6,990 bases of DNA from Gammaproteobacteria bacterium (GCA_017577365.1 PKRJ01000094.1:1-6990), one strand, 5' to 3'; positions 1-6,636 are shown, counted from the first letter of the stretch. Numbers and translations: made by a program. The notes: generated from the sequence alone by a model not told the origin.

Positions 1-22
1 GCTTCGCGGGCTCCGGAAGGGG

Positions 23-43
23 CCCGCTCGCTCCGGGAGCGGG
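23..43. other. GC-rich stem-loop at the left edge
   Basis: Seen: arms CCCGCTC (23-29) and GAGCGGG (37-43) are perfect reverse complements around a 7-nt loop. A competing shorter pairing, CGGGC (7-11) with GCCCG (22-26), is also possible. No T-run follows on the + strand. It could be the weak terminator of a gene beyond the left edge, or chance pairing in GC-rich DNA. No coding region is convincing in 1-200. Confidence 0.3.
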
Positions 44-73
44 GCGCGCGAGGCTGTTCGAGGACCAGTCCCC

Positions 74-110
74 TTTCTCCCGAGTCGCCTCCGGCCGATA
101 ATCCGCCGGA
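74..110 (+). promoter_or_regulatory. Weak promoter-like element inside a dyad, upstream of the FmdB gene
   Basis: Seen: GATAAT at 97-102 resembles a sigma-70 -10 box. It sits in the 9-nt loop of a 6-bp inverted repeat, TCCGGC (90-95) and GCCGGA (105-110). The hexamer 17 nt upstream (TTTCTC, 74-79) is a poor -35 box. This is the only promoter-like AT-rich spot found in the 200 nt before the first gene, so it is a reasonable but unproven start for the cluster. The dyad could be an operator or simply GC-rich coincidence. Confidence 0.27.
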
Positions 111-200
111 CGCACGGGGGCGCCCCTTTGCTCCCCTTGAATTTCCCGGTGCCGTCCGCACTTGTGCAGCGGCGCTTGAGTTTACGAGAGAGCTTGAGTC

Positions 201-506
201 ATGCCGATTTACGAATACCGATGCGAGGAATGCGGGCACGAGCTCGACGCGCTTCAGAAGCTGTCGGACGAGCCTTTGCGGGACTGCCCGGAATGCGAGC
301 AGCCCGCGTTGAAGCGACTGATCTCCGCCCCAGCGTTCCGCCTGAAGGGCGGCGGTTGGTACGAGACTGACTTCAAGTCGGACAAAGAGAAGAAGCGCAA
401 TCTCGCCACGAGCGACTCGAAGGGTAGCGAGAAGTCCGACTCGTCTTCCTCGAGCAGCGAGAAGAAAGACAAGAAAGAGACGAGCAGCAAGAGCGCCGTC
501 GCGTGA
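201..506 (+). CDS. FmdB-type zinc-ribbon protein with charged Ser-rich tail
   Basis: A 101-residue protein of the FmdB / putative regulatory protein family. The N-terminus MPIYEYRCEECG is the family hallmark. Two CxxC pairs (Cys8/Cys11 and Cys29/Cys32) should bind one zinc ion. The zinc-ribbon part ends near residue 50. From about residue 59 the chain is low complexity, rich in Lys, Glu, Asp and Ser with a run of six serines, and is probably disordered; such tails are usual in proteobacterial members. The family is named after a protein linked to formamidase expression, but its biochemical role is not established and no enzyme activity is implied. The ATG is chosen because it gives the canonical N-terminus; a weak purine-rich GAGAGAG (186-192) lies 8 nt before it. 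Its stop overlaps the next start as GTGA, so the two genes are probably translated together. Confidence 0.93.
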   Translation: MPIYEYRCEECGHELDALQKLSDEPLRDCPECEQPALKRLISAPAFRLKGGGWYETDFKSDKEKKRNLATSDSKGSEKSDSSSSSSEKKDKKETSSKSAVA

Positions 507-1231
507 GCCCGGCCGTCGCTCGTCTTCGCCGCTACGTCGTCGCCGGCCTGCTCGTCTGGGCACCGGTCGGCGCGACGATTTTCGTTTTCCGGCTGCTCCT
601 CGGGCTCATGGAGCGGCTCTTGTTCTGGATGCCGGCGCAGTACCGGCCCGAGGCGCTGCTCGATCTGCCGATCCCGGGGCTGAACGCGATCGTCTCGGGT
701 ATCCTCGCGTTCCTGATCCTCGTCGCGACCGGAATGCTCGCGGCGAACCTGATCGGCAAACGGCTCGTCGCGCTCTACGAGTCGCTGCTCGACCGGATTC
801 CGTTCGTCCGCAGCGTCTACGGCGCCGTCAAGCATTTCATCGAGATCGTCTTCAGCGATACGAGCCAGTCGTTCAAGCGGGTGCTGCTGATCGAGTACCC
901 GCGCAAGGGCGTGTACTCGCTGTGCTTCCAGACGTCCGACGAGCCGGGCGAGGTGCAGGCGCGGACCGGCGACGAGGTGCTGACGGTCTTCGTGCCGACG
1001 ACGCCGAACCCGACGTCCGGCTTCATCCTCTTCGTGCCGCGCAACGAGGTCGTCGAGCTCGACATGCCGGTCGAGGACGCGCTGAAGATGATCGTCTCGC
1101 TCGGCGTCGTCGTGCCGAAGTGGCATCCGGCTCATCCCGATAGCCGGAATGCGGACGGGGAGCTGCTGCCTCGGCCCGAGGCTCCTGGCGAAGACGGGGC
1201 CGCAGTTGCGCGCTCCAAGGCGGCCCCTTAA
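503..1231 (+). CDS. DUF502 family inner-membrane protein
   Basis: A 242-residue protein of the DUF502 family, whose function is unknown. Two hydrophobic segments, about residues 11-36 and 59-84, should anchor it in the inner membrane. The motif IPFVRSVYGAVKHF (99-112) and the later PTTPNPTSGF stretch are characteristic of the family. The conserved soluble part runs to about residue 210. The last roughly 30 residues are a Pro/Ala/Asp-rich tail of low complexity. The GTG start at 503 overlaps the preceding stop by 4 nt (GTGA) and gives a normal short positively charged N-terminus (RLRR) before the first membrane segment. No strong ribosome binding site is visible, in keeping with translational coupling. 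FmdB then DUF502 then aspS is a recurring order in proteobacteria; this suggests co-transcription but does not reveal the role. Confidence 0.93.
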   Translation: MSPAVARLRRYVVAGLLVWAPVGATIFVFRLLLGLMERLLFWMPAQYRPEALLDLPIPGLNAIVSGILAFLILVATGMLAANLIGKRLVALYESLLDRIPFVRSVYGAVKHFIEIVFSDTSQSFKRVLLIEYPRKGVYSLCFQTSDEPGEVQARTGDEVLTVFVPTTPNPTSGFILFVPRNEVVELDMPVEDALKMIVSLGVVVPKWHPAHPDSRNADGELLPRPEAPGEDGAAVARSKAAP

Positions 1232-1276
1232 CATTCGCGCCCTTTTCGGGGCATCTTGAGGCCGTCGGATCGATCG

Positions 1277-1293
1277 GCGGGCCGCCGGCCCGC
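1277..1293 (+). other. Hairpin in the leader just before aspS
   Basis: Seen: GCGGGCC (1277-1283) and GGCCCGC (1287-1293) form a perfect 7-bp stem with a 3-nt loop, ending 28 nt before the aspS ATG. It lies in the only sizeable gap (90 nt) of the + strand cluster. The only T-rich stretch after it is a short TTATTG, so it is not a classic intrinsic terminator. It could partly attenuate read-through from the DUF502 gene, stabilise the aspS mRNA, or be incidental. A weaker 4-bp GCCC/GGGC pairing occurs at 1239-1252. Confidence 0.35.
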
Positions 1294-1309
1294 AGCATGG
1301 CCTTATTGC

Positions 1310-1316
1310 AAGGAAA
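1310..1316 (+). promoter_or_regulatory. Ribosome binding site of aspS
   Basis: Seen: AAGGAAA ends 5 nt before the ATG at 1322. It is the best Shine-Dalgarno match in the window and decides the aspS start in favour of 1322 over the in-frame TTG at 1256. Confidence 0.75.
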
Positions 1317-1321
1317 GTGTT

Positions 1322-3115
1322 ATGCGCAGCCATTACTGCGGGCACGTGAACAAGACGCTCGTCGGCCAGCGGGTCGCGGTCGCCGGCTGGGTGCATTCCC
1401 GCCGTGACCACGGCGGCGTGATCTTCGTCGACCTGCGCGACCGCGAAGGGATCCTCCAGGTCGTCTTCGATCCGAGCGCGTCCGAGGTCTTCGCCGAGGC
1501 GGAGCGGCTGCGCAGCGAGTACGTGATCGCCGTCGAAGGGCTCGTGCGCGAGCGCCCCGAGGGCACGGTGAACCCGGCGCTCGCGACCGGCGAGGTCGAG
1601 CTCGTCGCGGACAAGCTCACCGTGCTCAACAGGTCGCTGACCCCGCCGTTCCATCACGACGAGAACGCGAGCGAGGAGCTGCGTCTCCGCTACCGCTATC
1701 TCGACCTTCGCCGTCCCTCGATGCTTCGGAACCTGAGGCTCCGTCACGAGGTCACGCGCGCGGTGCGTGCGTTCCTCGACGAGCACGGTTTCGTCGACGT
1801 CGAGACGCCGGTGCTCACGAAGCCGACGCCCGAAGGCGCGCGCGACTATCTCGTGCCGAGCCGCACGCATCCCGGCGAGTTCTTCGCGCTGCCGCAGTCG
1901 CCCCAGCTCCTGAAGCAGATTTTGATGATCGCGGGGCTCGACCGTTACTACCAGATCGTCAAATGTTTCCGCGACGAGGATCTGCGCGCGGATCGTCAGC
2001 CCGAGTTCACGCAGATCGACATCGAGACGAGCTTCATGGACGAGGAAGGGATCATGGCCGTCAACGAGGCGATGATCCGCTACGTCTTCAAGCGCGTGCT
2101 CGACGTCGATCTGCCCGATCCGTTCCCTCGGCTGACCTATGCCGAGGCGATGTCGCGCTACGGCACCGACAAGCCGGACCTGCGCAATCCGCTCGAGCTC
2201 GTCGAGATCGCGGACCTCGTCGCGAACGTCGAGTTCAAGGTTTTCTCGGGTCCAGCGGCCGATCCGGAGAGCCGCGTCGCGGCGCTGCGCGTGCCGGGGG
2301 GCGGCGAGCTCACGCGCAAGGAGATCGACGACTACACCGCGCTCGTCGCGCGCCACGGCGCGAAGGGGCTCGCGTATATCAAGGTCAACGATCGTTCCGC
2401 CGGCCGTGACGGCCTGCAGTCGCCGATCCTGAAATTCCTGCCGGACGAGGCAATCGAAGGGATTCTCTCGCGCACCGGCGCCGCCACCGGGGACCTGATC
2501 TTCTTCGGCGCCGACAAGGCGAAGATCGTCAACGCGTCGCTTTCGGTGCTGCGCGATGCGATCGGCCGCGATCGCGACCTGACCGCCGGCGGCTTCTCGC
2601 CGCTCTGGGTCGTCGACTTCCCGATGTTCGAGCGCGATGACAAGGGCAATCTGGCGGCGCTGCACCATCCGTTCACCGCGCCGAAGGCGCCGCGGGCGCC
2701 GGGTGAGCCGGCGCGCGAGCTCACGCCCGAGGAGCTCAAGGCTGCGCCCGAGCGGGCGATGTCCCGCGCGTACGACATGGTCATGAACGGCTACGAGATC
2801 GGCGGCGGCTCGGTGCGTATCCATACGCCGGAGATGCAGTCGGCGGTGTTCGAGGTGCTCGGCATCTCCGCCGAGGACGCCGAGACGAAGTTCGGCTTCC
2901 TGCTGACCGCGCTGAAATACGGCTGCCCGCCGCTCGGCGGCATCGCGTTCGGCCTCGACCGGCTCGTGATGCTGATGGCCGGCGCCGAGAATATCCGCGA
3001 GGTCATCGCCTTCCCCAAGACGCAGAACGCGAGCTGCCTCTTGACCGGCGCACCGAGCGAAGCCGATCCCGAGCAGCTCCGCGAGCTCGGCATCCGAGTG
3101 CGTGCGAAGTCGTAA
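1322..3115 (+). CDS. aspS: Aspartyl-tRNA synthetase, probably non-discriminating
   Basis: Class II aminoacyl-tRNA synthetase of 597 residues (E. coli enzyme about 590). It activates aspartate with ATP and loads it on tRNA in the cytoplasm. Domains: N-terminal OB-fold anticodon-binding domain (about 1-105), catalytic core (about 120-280 and 420-570) and the inserted bacterial GAD domain (about 290-415). Seen: the QSPQLLKQ loop; motif 2 beginning FRDEDLRADRQPEF with Arg217, the same number as in E. coli; motif 3 GLDRL with Arg547. The start at 1322 follows a good ribosome binding site and gives the canonical MRSHYCG N-terminus. His30 (in RRDHGG) and Gly81 (in ERPEG) match the Pseudomonas-type enzyme that also charges tRNA-Asn; E. 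coli-type enzymes have Leu and Lys there. A roughly 11-residue Pro/Ala-rich insertion occurs at about 456-466, after HHPFTAPK. The last 14 nt overlap the hydrolase gene in another frame. Confidence 0.98.
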   Translation: MRSHYCGHVNKTLVGQRVAVAGWVHSRRDHGGVIFVDLRDREGILQVVFDPSASEVFAEAERLRSEYVIAVEGLVRERPEGTVNPALATGEVELVADKLTVLNRSLTPPFHHDENASEELRLRYRYLDLRRPSMLRNLRLRHEVTRAVRAFLDEHGFVDVETPVLTKPTPEGARDYLVPSRTHPGEFFALPQSPQLLKQILMIAGLDRYYQIVKCFRDEDLRADRQPEFTQIDIETSFMDEEGIMAVNEAMIRYVFKRVLDVDLPDPFPRLTYAEAMSRYGTDKPDLRNPLELVEIADLVANVEFKVFSGPAADPESRVAALRVPGGGELTRKEIDDYTALVARHGAKGLAYIKVNDRSAGRDGLQSPILKFLPDEAIEGILSRTGAATGDLIFFGADKAKIVNASLSVLRDAIGRDRDLTAGGFSPLWVVDFPMFERDDKGNLAALHHPFTAPKAPRAPGEPARELTPEELKAAPERAMSRAYDMVMNGYEIGGGSVRIHTPEMQSAVFEVLGISAEDAETKFGFLLTALKYGCPPLGGIAFGLDRLVMLMAGAENIREVIAFPKTQNASCLLTGAPSEADPEQLRELGIRVRAKS

Positions 3116-3752
3116 CGCGTCCGAGAACGAGGCCGAGCACGTCGTCGTCGTGCACGGCCTCTGGATGCCCGGCTGGGAAACGATCTTCCTCAGGCGCCGC
3201 CTCGAAGCGGCGGGCTTCAAGACCCATCCGTTCGTCTATCCGACGGTCGGCTGCGGGCTCGACGAGAACGCGGACCGTCTGGCCGAGTTCGCGTCCGCGC
3301 TTCCGGGACGCGTGCATTTCGTCGGCCACAGCCTCGGCGGCGTGCTGATCGTTCGATGTTTCGATCGGCACGCGCTGCCGGGCGCCGGACGCATCGTCTG
3401 TCTCGGCTCGCCGCTCCTCGGGACGCACGCGGGCCGCGTGCTTGCGTCATACGCGTTCGGCCGCCGCATCGTAGGGCGCTGTATCTGCGACTTGATCGAG
3501 CGGGGCGGATGCCGGCCGTGGAACGGCCCTTGGGAGCTCGGCATCATCGCGGGCGACTTGCCGCTCGGCGCCGGCCGCTTGCTCGGCGGCCTTCCGAAGC
3601 CGCACGACGGCACCGTCGCGGTCGAAGAGACCCGGCTCCCCGGCGCGACGGCTCACCTCGTCGTGCATGCGACCCATCTCTCGATGCTCTGGTCGCGCGA
3701 GGTCGCGGCGCAGGTCGTGCACTTCCTGCGCGAAGGGCGATTCGCGGCTTGA
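3102..3752 (+). CDS. Small alpha/beta hydrolase (lipase/esterase-like)
   Basis: A 216-residue alpha/beta-hydrolase-fold protein. Seen: a first core strand with oxyanion-type loop, VVVVHGLWMPGW (14-25); the nucleophile elbow GHSLGG with Ser77; a likely catalytic acid at Asp169 in HDGTVAVEET; and His192 in ATHLSML as the likely catalytic histidine. The triad is therefore complete and the enzyme probably hydrolyses an ester, lipid or thioester; the substrate cannot be told. No signal peptide is seen, so it is probably cytoplasmic. The GTG start at 3102 lies within aspS, 14 nt before its stop. The next in-frame GTG (3150) would cut into the first beta-strand, so 3102 is preferred although no ribosome binding site is clear. 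Translation probably depends on ribosomes finishing aspS. It is the last gene of the cluster. The fold is secure and the precise family is not. Confidence 0.88.
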   Translation: MRSRNASENEAEHVVVVHGLWMPGWETIFLRRRLEAAGFKTHPFVYPTVGCGLDENADRLAEFASALPGRVHFVGHSLGGVLIVRCFDRHALPGAGRIVCLGSPLLGTHAGRVLASYAFGRRIVGRCICDLIERGGCRPWNGPWELGIIAGDLPLGAGRLLGGLPKPHDGTVAVEETRLPGATAHLVVHATHLSMLWSREVAAQVVHFLREGRFAA

Positions 3753-3755
3753 GCT

Positions 3756-3779
3756 TCGCGCGGCGCGTCGACCGCGCGA
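3756..3779. terminator. Bidirectional hairpin between convergent genes
   Basis: Seen: TCGCGCGG (3756-3763) and CCGCGCGA (3772-3779) form a perfect 8-bp stem around an 8-nt loop. It fills almost all of the 27-nt gap between the hydrolase stop and the mutS stop. It is symmetrical, so it can form in transcripts from either side. There is no T-run on either strand, so it is not a classic intrinsic terminator. It may stall polymerase, protect 3' ends, or work with Rho. Confidence 0.45.
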
Positions 3780-6383
3780 TCAGTCCGACTTCGCCTGCGC
3801 GGCGAGCTCGTAGAGCAGATCGAGCGCCGCGCGCGGCGAAAGCGAGTCGACGTCGAGCGTGCGCAATCGCTCGACGACCTCGTGCACGTGCTCGTCGCGG
3901 CGCTCGACGGGCTTCACCGCCGGCGGCGGCGCGAGATCGAGCTCGCGCTGCGGCGTCGGCGGCGCGAGCGCGTGCTGATACTGCTCGAGCCGGGAGAGGT
4001 AATCGCGTGCCTCGTCGATGACATCGCGCGGCACGCCGGCGAGCTCCGCGACCGAAAGCCCGTAGCTCTGATTCGCGGGTCCTTCCTTCACGCGGTGCAG
4101 GAAGATCAGCTCGCGGCCGTGCTCGGTCGCATCGAGATGCACGTTCGCGCACGACGGGAGCTCGTCCGGCAGGCTCGTGAGCTCGAAATAGTGCGTGGCG
4201 AACAGCGTGAACGCGCCGATCCGCCGCGCGATGTGGCGCGCCGCGGCCCACGCGAGCGAAAGCCCGTCGAACGTGCTCGTGCCGCGTCCGACCTCGTCCA
4301 TCAGCACGAGGCTTTGCCGCGTCGCGTTGTTCAGGATGTTCGCGGTCTCGGTCATCTCGACCATGAATGTCGAGCGGCCGCCGGTGAGATCGTCCGCGGC
4401 GCCGATCCGCGTGAAGATGCGATCGATCGGCCCGATCTCCGCCTCGTCGGCGGGCACGAAGCTGCCGACGTGCGCGAGGATCACGATCAGCGCGGTCTGC
4501 CGCATGAACGTCGACTTGCCGCCCATGTTCGGCCCCGTGACGATCAGCATCCGCCGCGAGTCGTCGAGGTCGAGATCGTTCGGCACGAACGGCGCGTCGC
4601 TCGAGGCCTCGACGCCGATGTGCCGGCCGGCGACGTAGCGGAGCCGCGGCGTCTCGACGAGACGCGGGCGCACGAGATCGAGCGAGCGGGCGCGCTCGGC
4701 GAGATTCGCGAGCACGTCGAGCTCGGCGACGGCCGCGGCCGTCGTCTGCAGCGCGTCGAGGTCCTCGGAAAGCTTCGCGAGCAGCTCTTCGTAGAGCTGC
4801 TTCTCGCGCGCGAGCGCACGCTCCCGCGAGCTCAGTACCTTGTCCTCGAAGGTTTTCAGCTCCGGCGTGATGTAGCGCTCGGTGCCCTTCAGCGTCTGGC
4901 GACGGATATAGTCGGCCGGAACGCGGTCCGCGTGCGTTCTGCCGAGCTCGATATAGAAGCCGTGCACGCGGTTGAAGCCGACCTTGAGCGTCGCGATGCC
5001 CGTGCGCTCGCGCTCCTTCGTCTCGAGCTCGTCGAGGAAGCGGCTCGAGTTCTCGCTGATCGCGCGCAGCTCGTCGAGCTCTGCGTCGTAGCCTTCGGCG
5101 ATCACGCCGCCGTCGCGGATGAAGACCGGCGGCGATTCGACGATCGCGCGTTGCAGGAGCTCGCGCTCGCGATCGTGCGTGCCGCAGCGCTCGGCGAGCG
5201 CCTTCAAACGGGTCGGCGCATCGGGCAGCTCGAGCAGACGCCCCTTGATCTTCGGCAGGATGGCGAGCGTGTCGCGAAGCTGCGCGAGATCGCGCGGGCG
5301 TGCGGAGCCGAGCGCGACGCGCGTCAGCACGCGCTCGAGATCGCAGACGTCGGCGAGGAGCTCGCGAAGCTCCTCGTCGGTGCGTGTGTCGTGGAGCGCC
5401 TCGACGGCGTCCTGCCGCGCGACGAGCTCGGCGAGATCGCGCACGGGGCGATTGAGCCAGCGGCGCAGCAGCCGGCTGCCCATGCCGGTCGCGCAGCGGT
5501 CCATGATCCCGGCGAGCGTGAACTCGGGGCGCCCGCCGAGGCTCGTCTCGATCTCGAGATTGCGCCGCGTCGCGACGTCCATGATGACCGCGTCGTCGCG
5601 GCGCTCGCGCGTGAGGCCGCGCAGATGCGGCACCTGCGAGCGTTGCGTCTCCTTGACGTATTGCATGAGACAGCCGGCCGCGCCGATCGCGTTCGGCACG
5701 TCCTCGGCGTCGAAGCCGGCGAGGTCGCGCACGCGGAACTGCTCACACAGGAGCCGTCGGCCGGTGTCGGGGTCGAAATGCCATGGAGGCCGCGGTTTCG
5801 CGCCGCGCATCTCGACGAGCCACGCGGGCTCGGTGATCTCCTCGGAGATCAAGAGCTCCGCGGGCTTGAGCCGCTCGAGCTCGGCCGCGAGCGCGTCGAG
5901 ATCCGCCACCTCGTCGACCGCGAAGCGCCCGCCCGCGAGATCGAGCCATGCGAGGCCGATCGTCTTGCCGATCCTCACGGCGGCGAGATGACGCGTCTCC
6001 TTCTCGTCGAGCAGCGCCGCATCCGTCAGCGTGCCGGGCGTGACGATGCGCACGACCTCGCGCGCGACGGGGCCCTTGCTCGTCGCCGGATCGCCGATCT
6101 GCTCGCAGATCGCGACGGACTCGCCGAGCTTGATGAGCCGCGCGAGATACGTCTCGACGGACTGCACCGGCACGCCCGCCATCGGAATCGGCGCGCCGTT
6201 CGACATGCCGCGCTTCGTGAGCGCGATGTCGATCAGCTTCGACACGCGCTTCGCGTCGTCATAGAAGAGCTCGTAGAAGTCGCCCATGCGATAGAAGAGC
6301 AGCATGTCGGGGTACTGGGCCTTGATGGCCAAGTACTGCTGCATCATGGGCGTGTGGTTGGACGGGGTCGACGCGTTCGTCAT
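3780..6383 (-). CDS. mutS: DNA mismatch repair protein MutS
   Basis: A complete MutS of 867 residues (E. coli 853). It binds mismatches and small loops, then uses ATP to recruit MutL. Seen, in order: mismatch-recognition domain with FYE at Phe36-Glu38, the same numbers as in E. coli; connector and lever/clamp domains to about residue 570; ATPase domain with Walker A GPNMGGKST (617-625, Lys623), signature Ser671 in GGRSTFM, Walker B LVLMDE (Asp696, Glu697) and His731 in FATHYFEL. The C-terminal tetramerisation helix keeps Asp846 and Arg851 in DSLSPRAAL. The linker has QRELDL (812-817) where a beta-clamp-binding peptide is expected, only a partial match. The ATG at 6383 is supported by alignment with the E. 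coli N-terminus (HTPMMQQYL at residues 10-18), but no Shine-Dalgarno sequence is visible. It is transcribed towards the hydrolase gene, apparently as a single gene with its own promoter. Confidence 0.98.
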   Translation of the reverse strand: MTNASTPSNHTPMMQQYLAIKAQYPDMLLFYRMGDFYELFYDDAKRVSKLIDIALTKRGMSNGAPIPMAGVPVQSVETYLARLIKLGESVAICEQIGDPATSKGPVAREVVRIVTPGTLTDAALLDEKETRHLAAVRIGKTIGLAWLDLAGGRFAVDEVADLDALAAELERLKPAELLISEEITEPAWLVEMRGAKPRPPWHFDPDTGRRLLCEQFRVRDLAGFDAEDVPNAIGAAGCLMQYVKETQRSQVPHLRGLTRERRDDAVIMDVATRRNLEIETSLGGRPEFTLAGIMDRCATGMGSRLLRRWLNRPVRDLAELVARQDAVEALHDTRTDEELRELLADVCDLERVLTRVALGSARPRDLAQLRDTLAILPKIKGRLLELPDAPTRLKALAERCGTHDRERELLQRAIVESPPVFIRDGGVIAEGYDAELDELRAISENSSRFLDELETKERERTGIATLKVGFNRVHGFYIELGRTHADRVPADYIRRQTLKGTERYITPELKTFEDKVLSSRERALAREKQLYEELLAKLSEDLDALQTTAAAVAELDVLANLAERARSLDLVRPRLVETPRLRYVAGRHIGVEASSDAPFVPNDLDLDDSRRMLIVTGPNMGGKSTFMRQTALIVILAHVGSFVPADEAEIGPIDRIFTRIGAADDLTGGRSTFMVEMTETANILNNATRQSLVLMDEVGRGTSTFDGLSLAWAAARHIARRIGAFTLFATHYFELTSLPDELPSCANVHLDATEHGRELIFLHRVKEGPANQSYGLSVAELAGVPRDVIDEARDYLSRLEQYQHALAPPTPQRELDLAPPPAVKPVERRDEHVHEVVERLRTLDVDSLSPRAALDLLYELAAQAKSD

Positions 6384-6404
6384 CGGCCGCTATTCGAGCT
6401 TGGT

Positions 6405-6426
6405 TGATTCCAATCAGGGCTTTATA
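6405..6426 (-). promoter_or_regulatory. Candidate mutS promoter with overlapping dyad
   Basis: Seen on the - strand: TATAAA (6421-6426 on the + strand as TTTATA), a good -10 box, placing the transcript start near 6414 and leaving a leader of about 30 nt. No convincing -35 hexamer lies at 15-18 nt spacing. Immediately downstream, at 6405-6416, is the inverted repeat TGATT-N2-AATCA, which would overlap the start of transcription and could be an operator. The surrounding 6400-6520 is clearly richer in A/T than the genes, as expected for a promoter region. Confidence 0.4.
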
Positions 6427-6464
6427 CCTTCACGTTCGAAGACGATGCTGGCTTTTCGTGGCGT

Positions 6465-6474
6465 AGCGATCGCT
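6465..6474. repeat. 10-bp perfect palindrome AGCGATCGCT
   Basis: Seen: a perfect 10-bp palindrome in the AT-rich region upstream of mutS, about 40 nt upstream of the candidate -10 box. Its core GCGATCGC is common in some GC-rich genomes, so it may be a genome-wide word rather than a regulator site. Confidence 0.35.
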
Positions 6475-6500
6475 CCGAAATCGCGTTTTGCCCCACAAAG

Positions 6501-6511
6501 TTAGCGGCTAA
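6501..6511. repeat. Inverted repeat TTAGC-N-GCTAA
   Basis: Seen: arms TTAGC and GCTAA flank one base, next to an AT-rich ATTATC that reads GATAAT on the - strand and could be a second, more distal -10 box for mutS. No matching -35 box is clear. Confidence 0.3.
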
Positions 6512-6597
6512 TTATCCACGTCCCGGCCGATCGTGTGGGCCGTCTCGCGCCCGACCCTTATGCGGTGCGAGAAACCCCGGCGCCCGTCCGGGCGGAC

Positions 6598-6618
6598 CGA
6601 GCGAGATGCCTTCGCTCG
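6598..6618. other. Hairpin, 7-bp stem
   Basis: Seen: CGAGCGA (6598-6604) and TCGCTCG (6612-6618) are perfect reverse complements around a 7-nt loop. It lies in the GC-rich half of the region upstream of mutS. It may be part of a structured leader or small RNA, or chance. Confidence 0.3.
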
Positions 6619-6636
6619 AACGAGCTTTGCGATCGG

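Noticed and set aside
128..370. 80-codon + strand frame overlapping the FmdB gene start
   Set aside because: It is an Arg/Ala-rich shadow of the FmdB gene in another frame.
1256..1321. In-frame TTG start extending AspRS by 22 residues
   Set aside because: The extra residues are not AspRS-like, and the ATG at 1322 has a strong ribosome binding site and the canonical N-terminus.
254..3220. 988-codon open frame on the - strand antisense to the FmdB, DUF502 and aspS genes
   Set aside because: It is very rich in Arg, Asp, Glu, His and Ala without recognisable domains, and lies opposite securely identified genes. Long antisense frames are expected in DNA with strong G/C third positions.
3882..6407. 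841-codon open frame on the + strand antisense to mutS
   Set aside because: Same reason: Arg/Ala/Glu/His-rich composition opposite a complete MutS with all its motifs.
6304..6504. 66-codon + strand frame crossing the mutS start
   Set aside because: Most of it is antisense to the MutS N-terminus; there is no ribosome binding site and no family resemblance.
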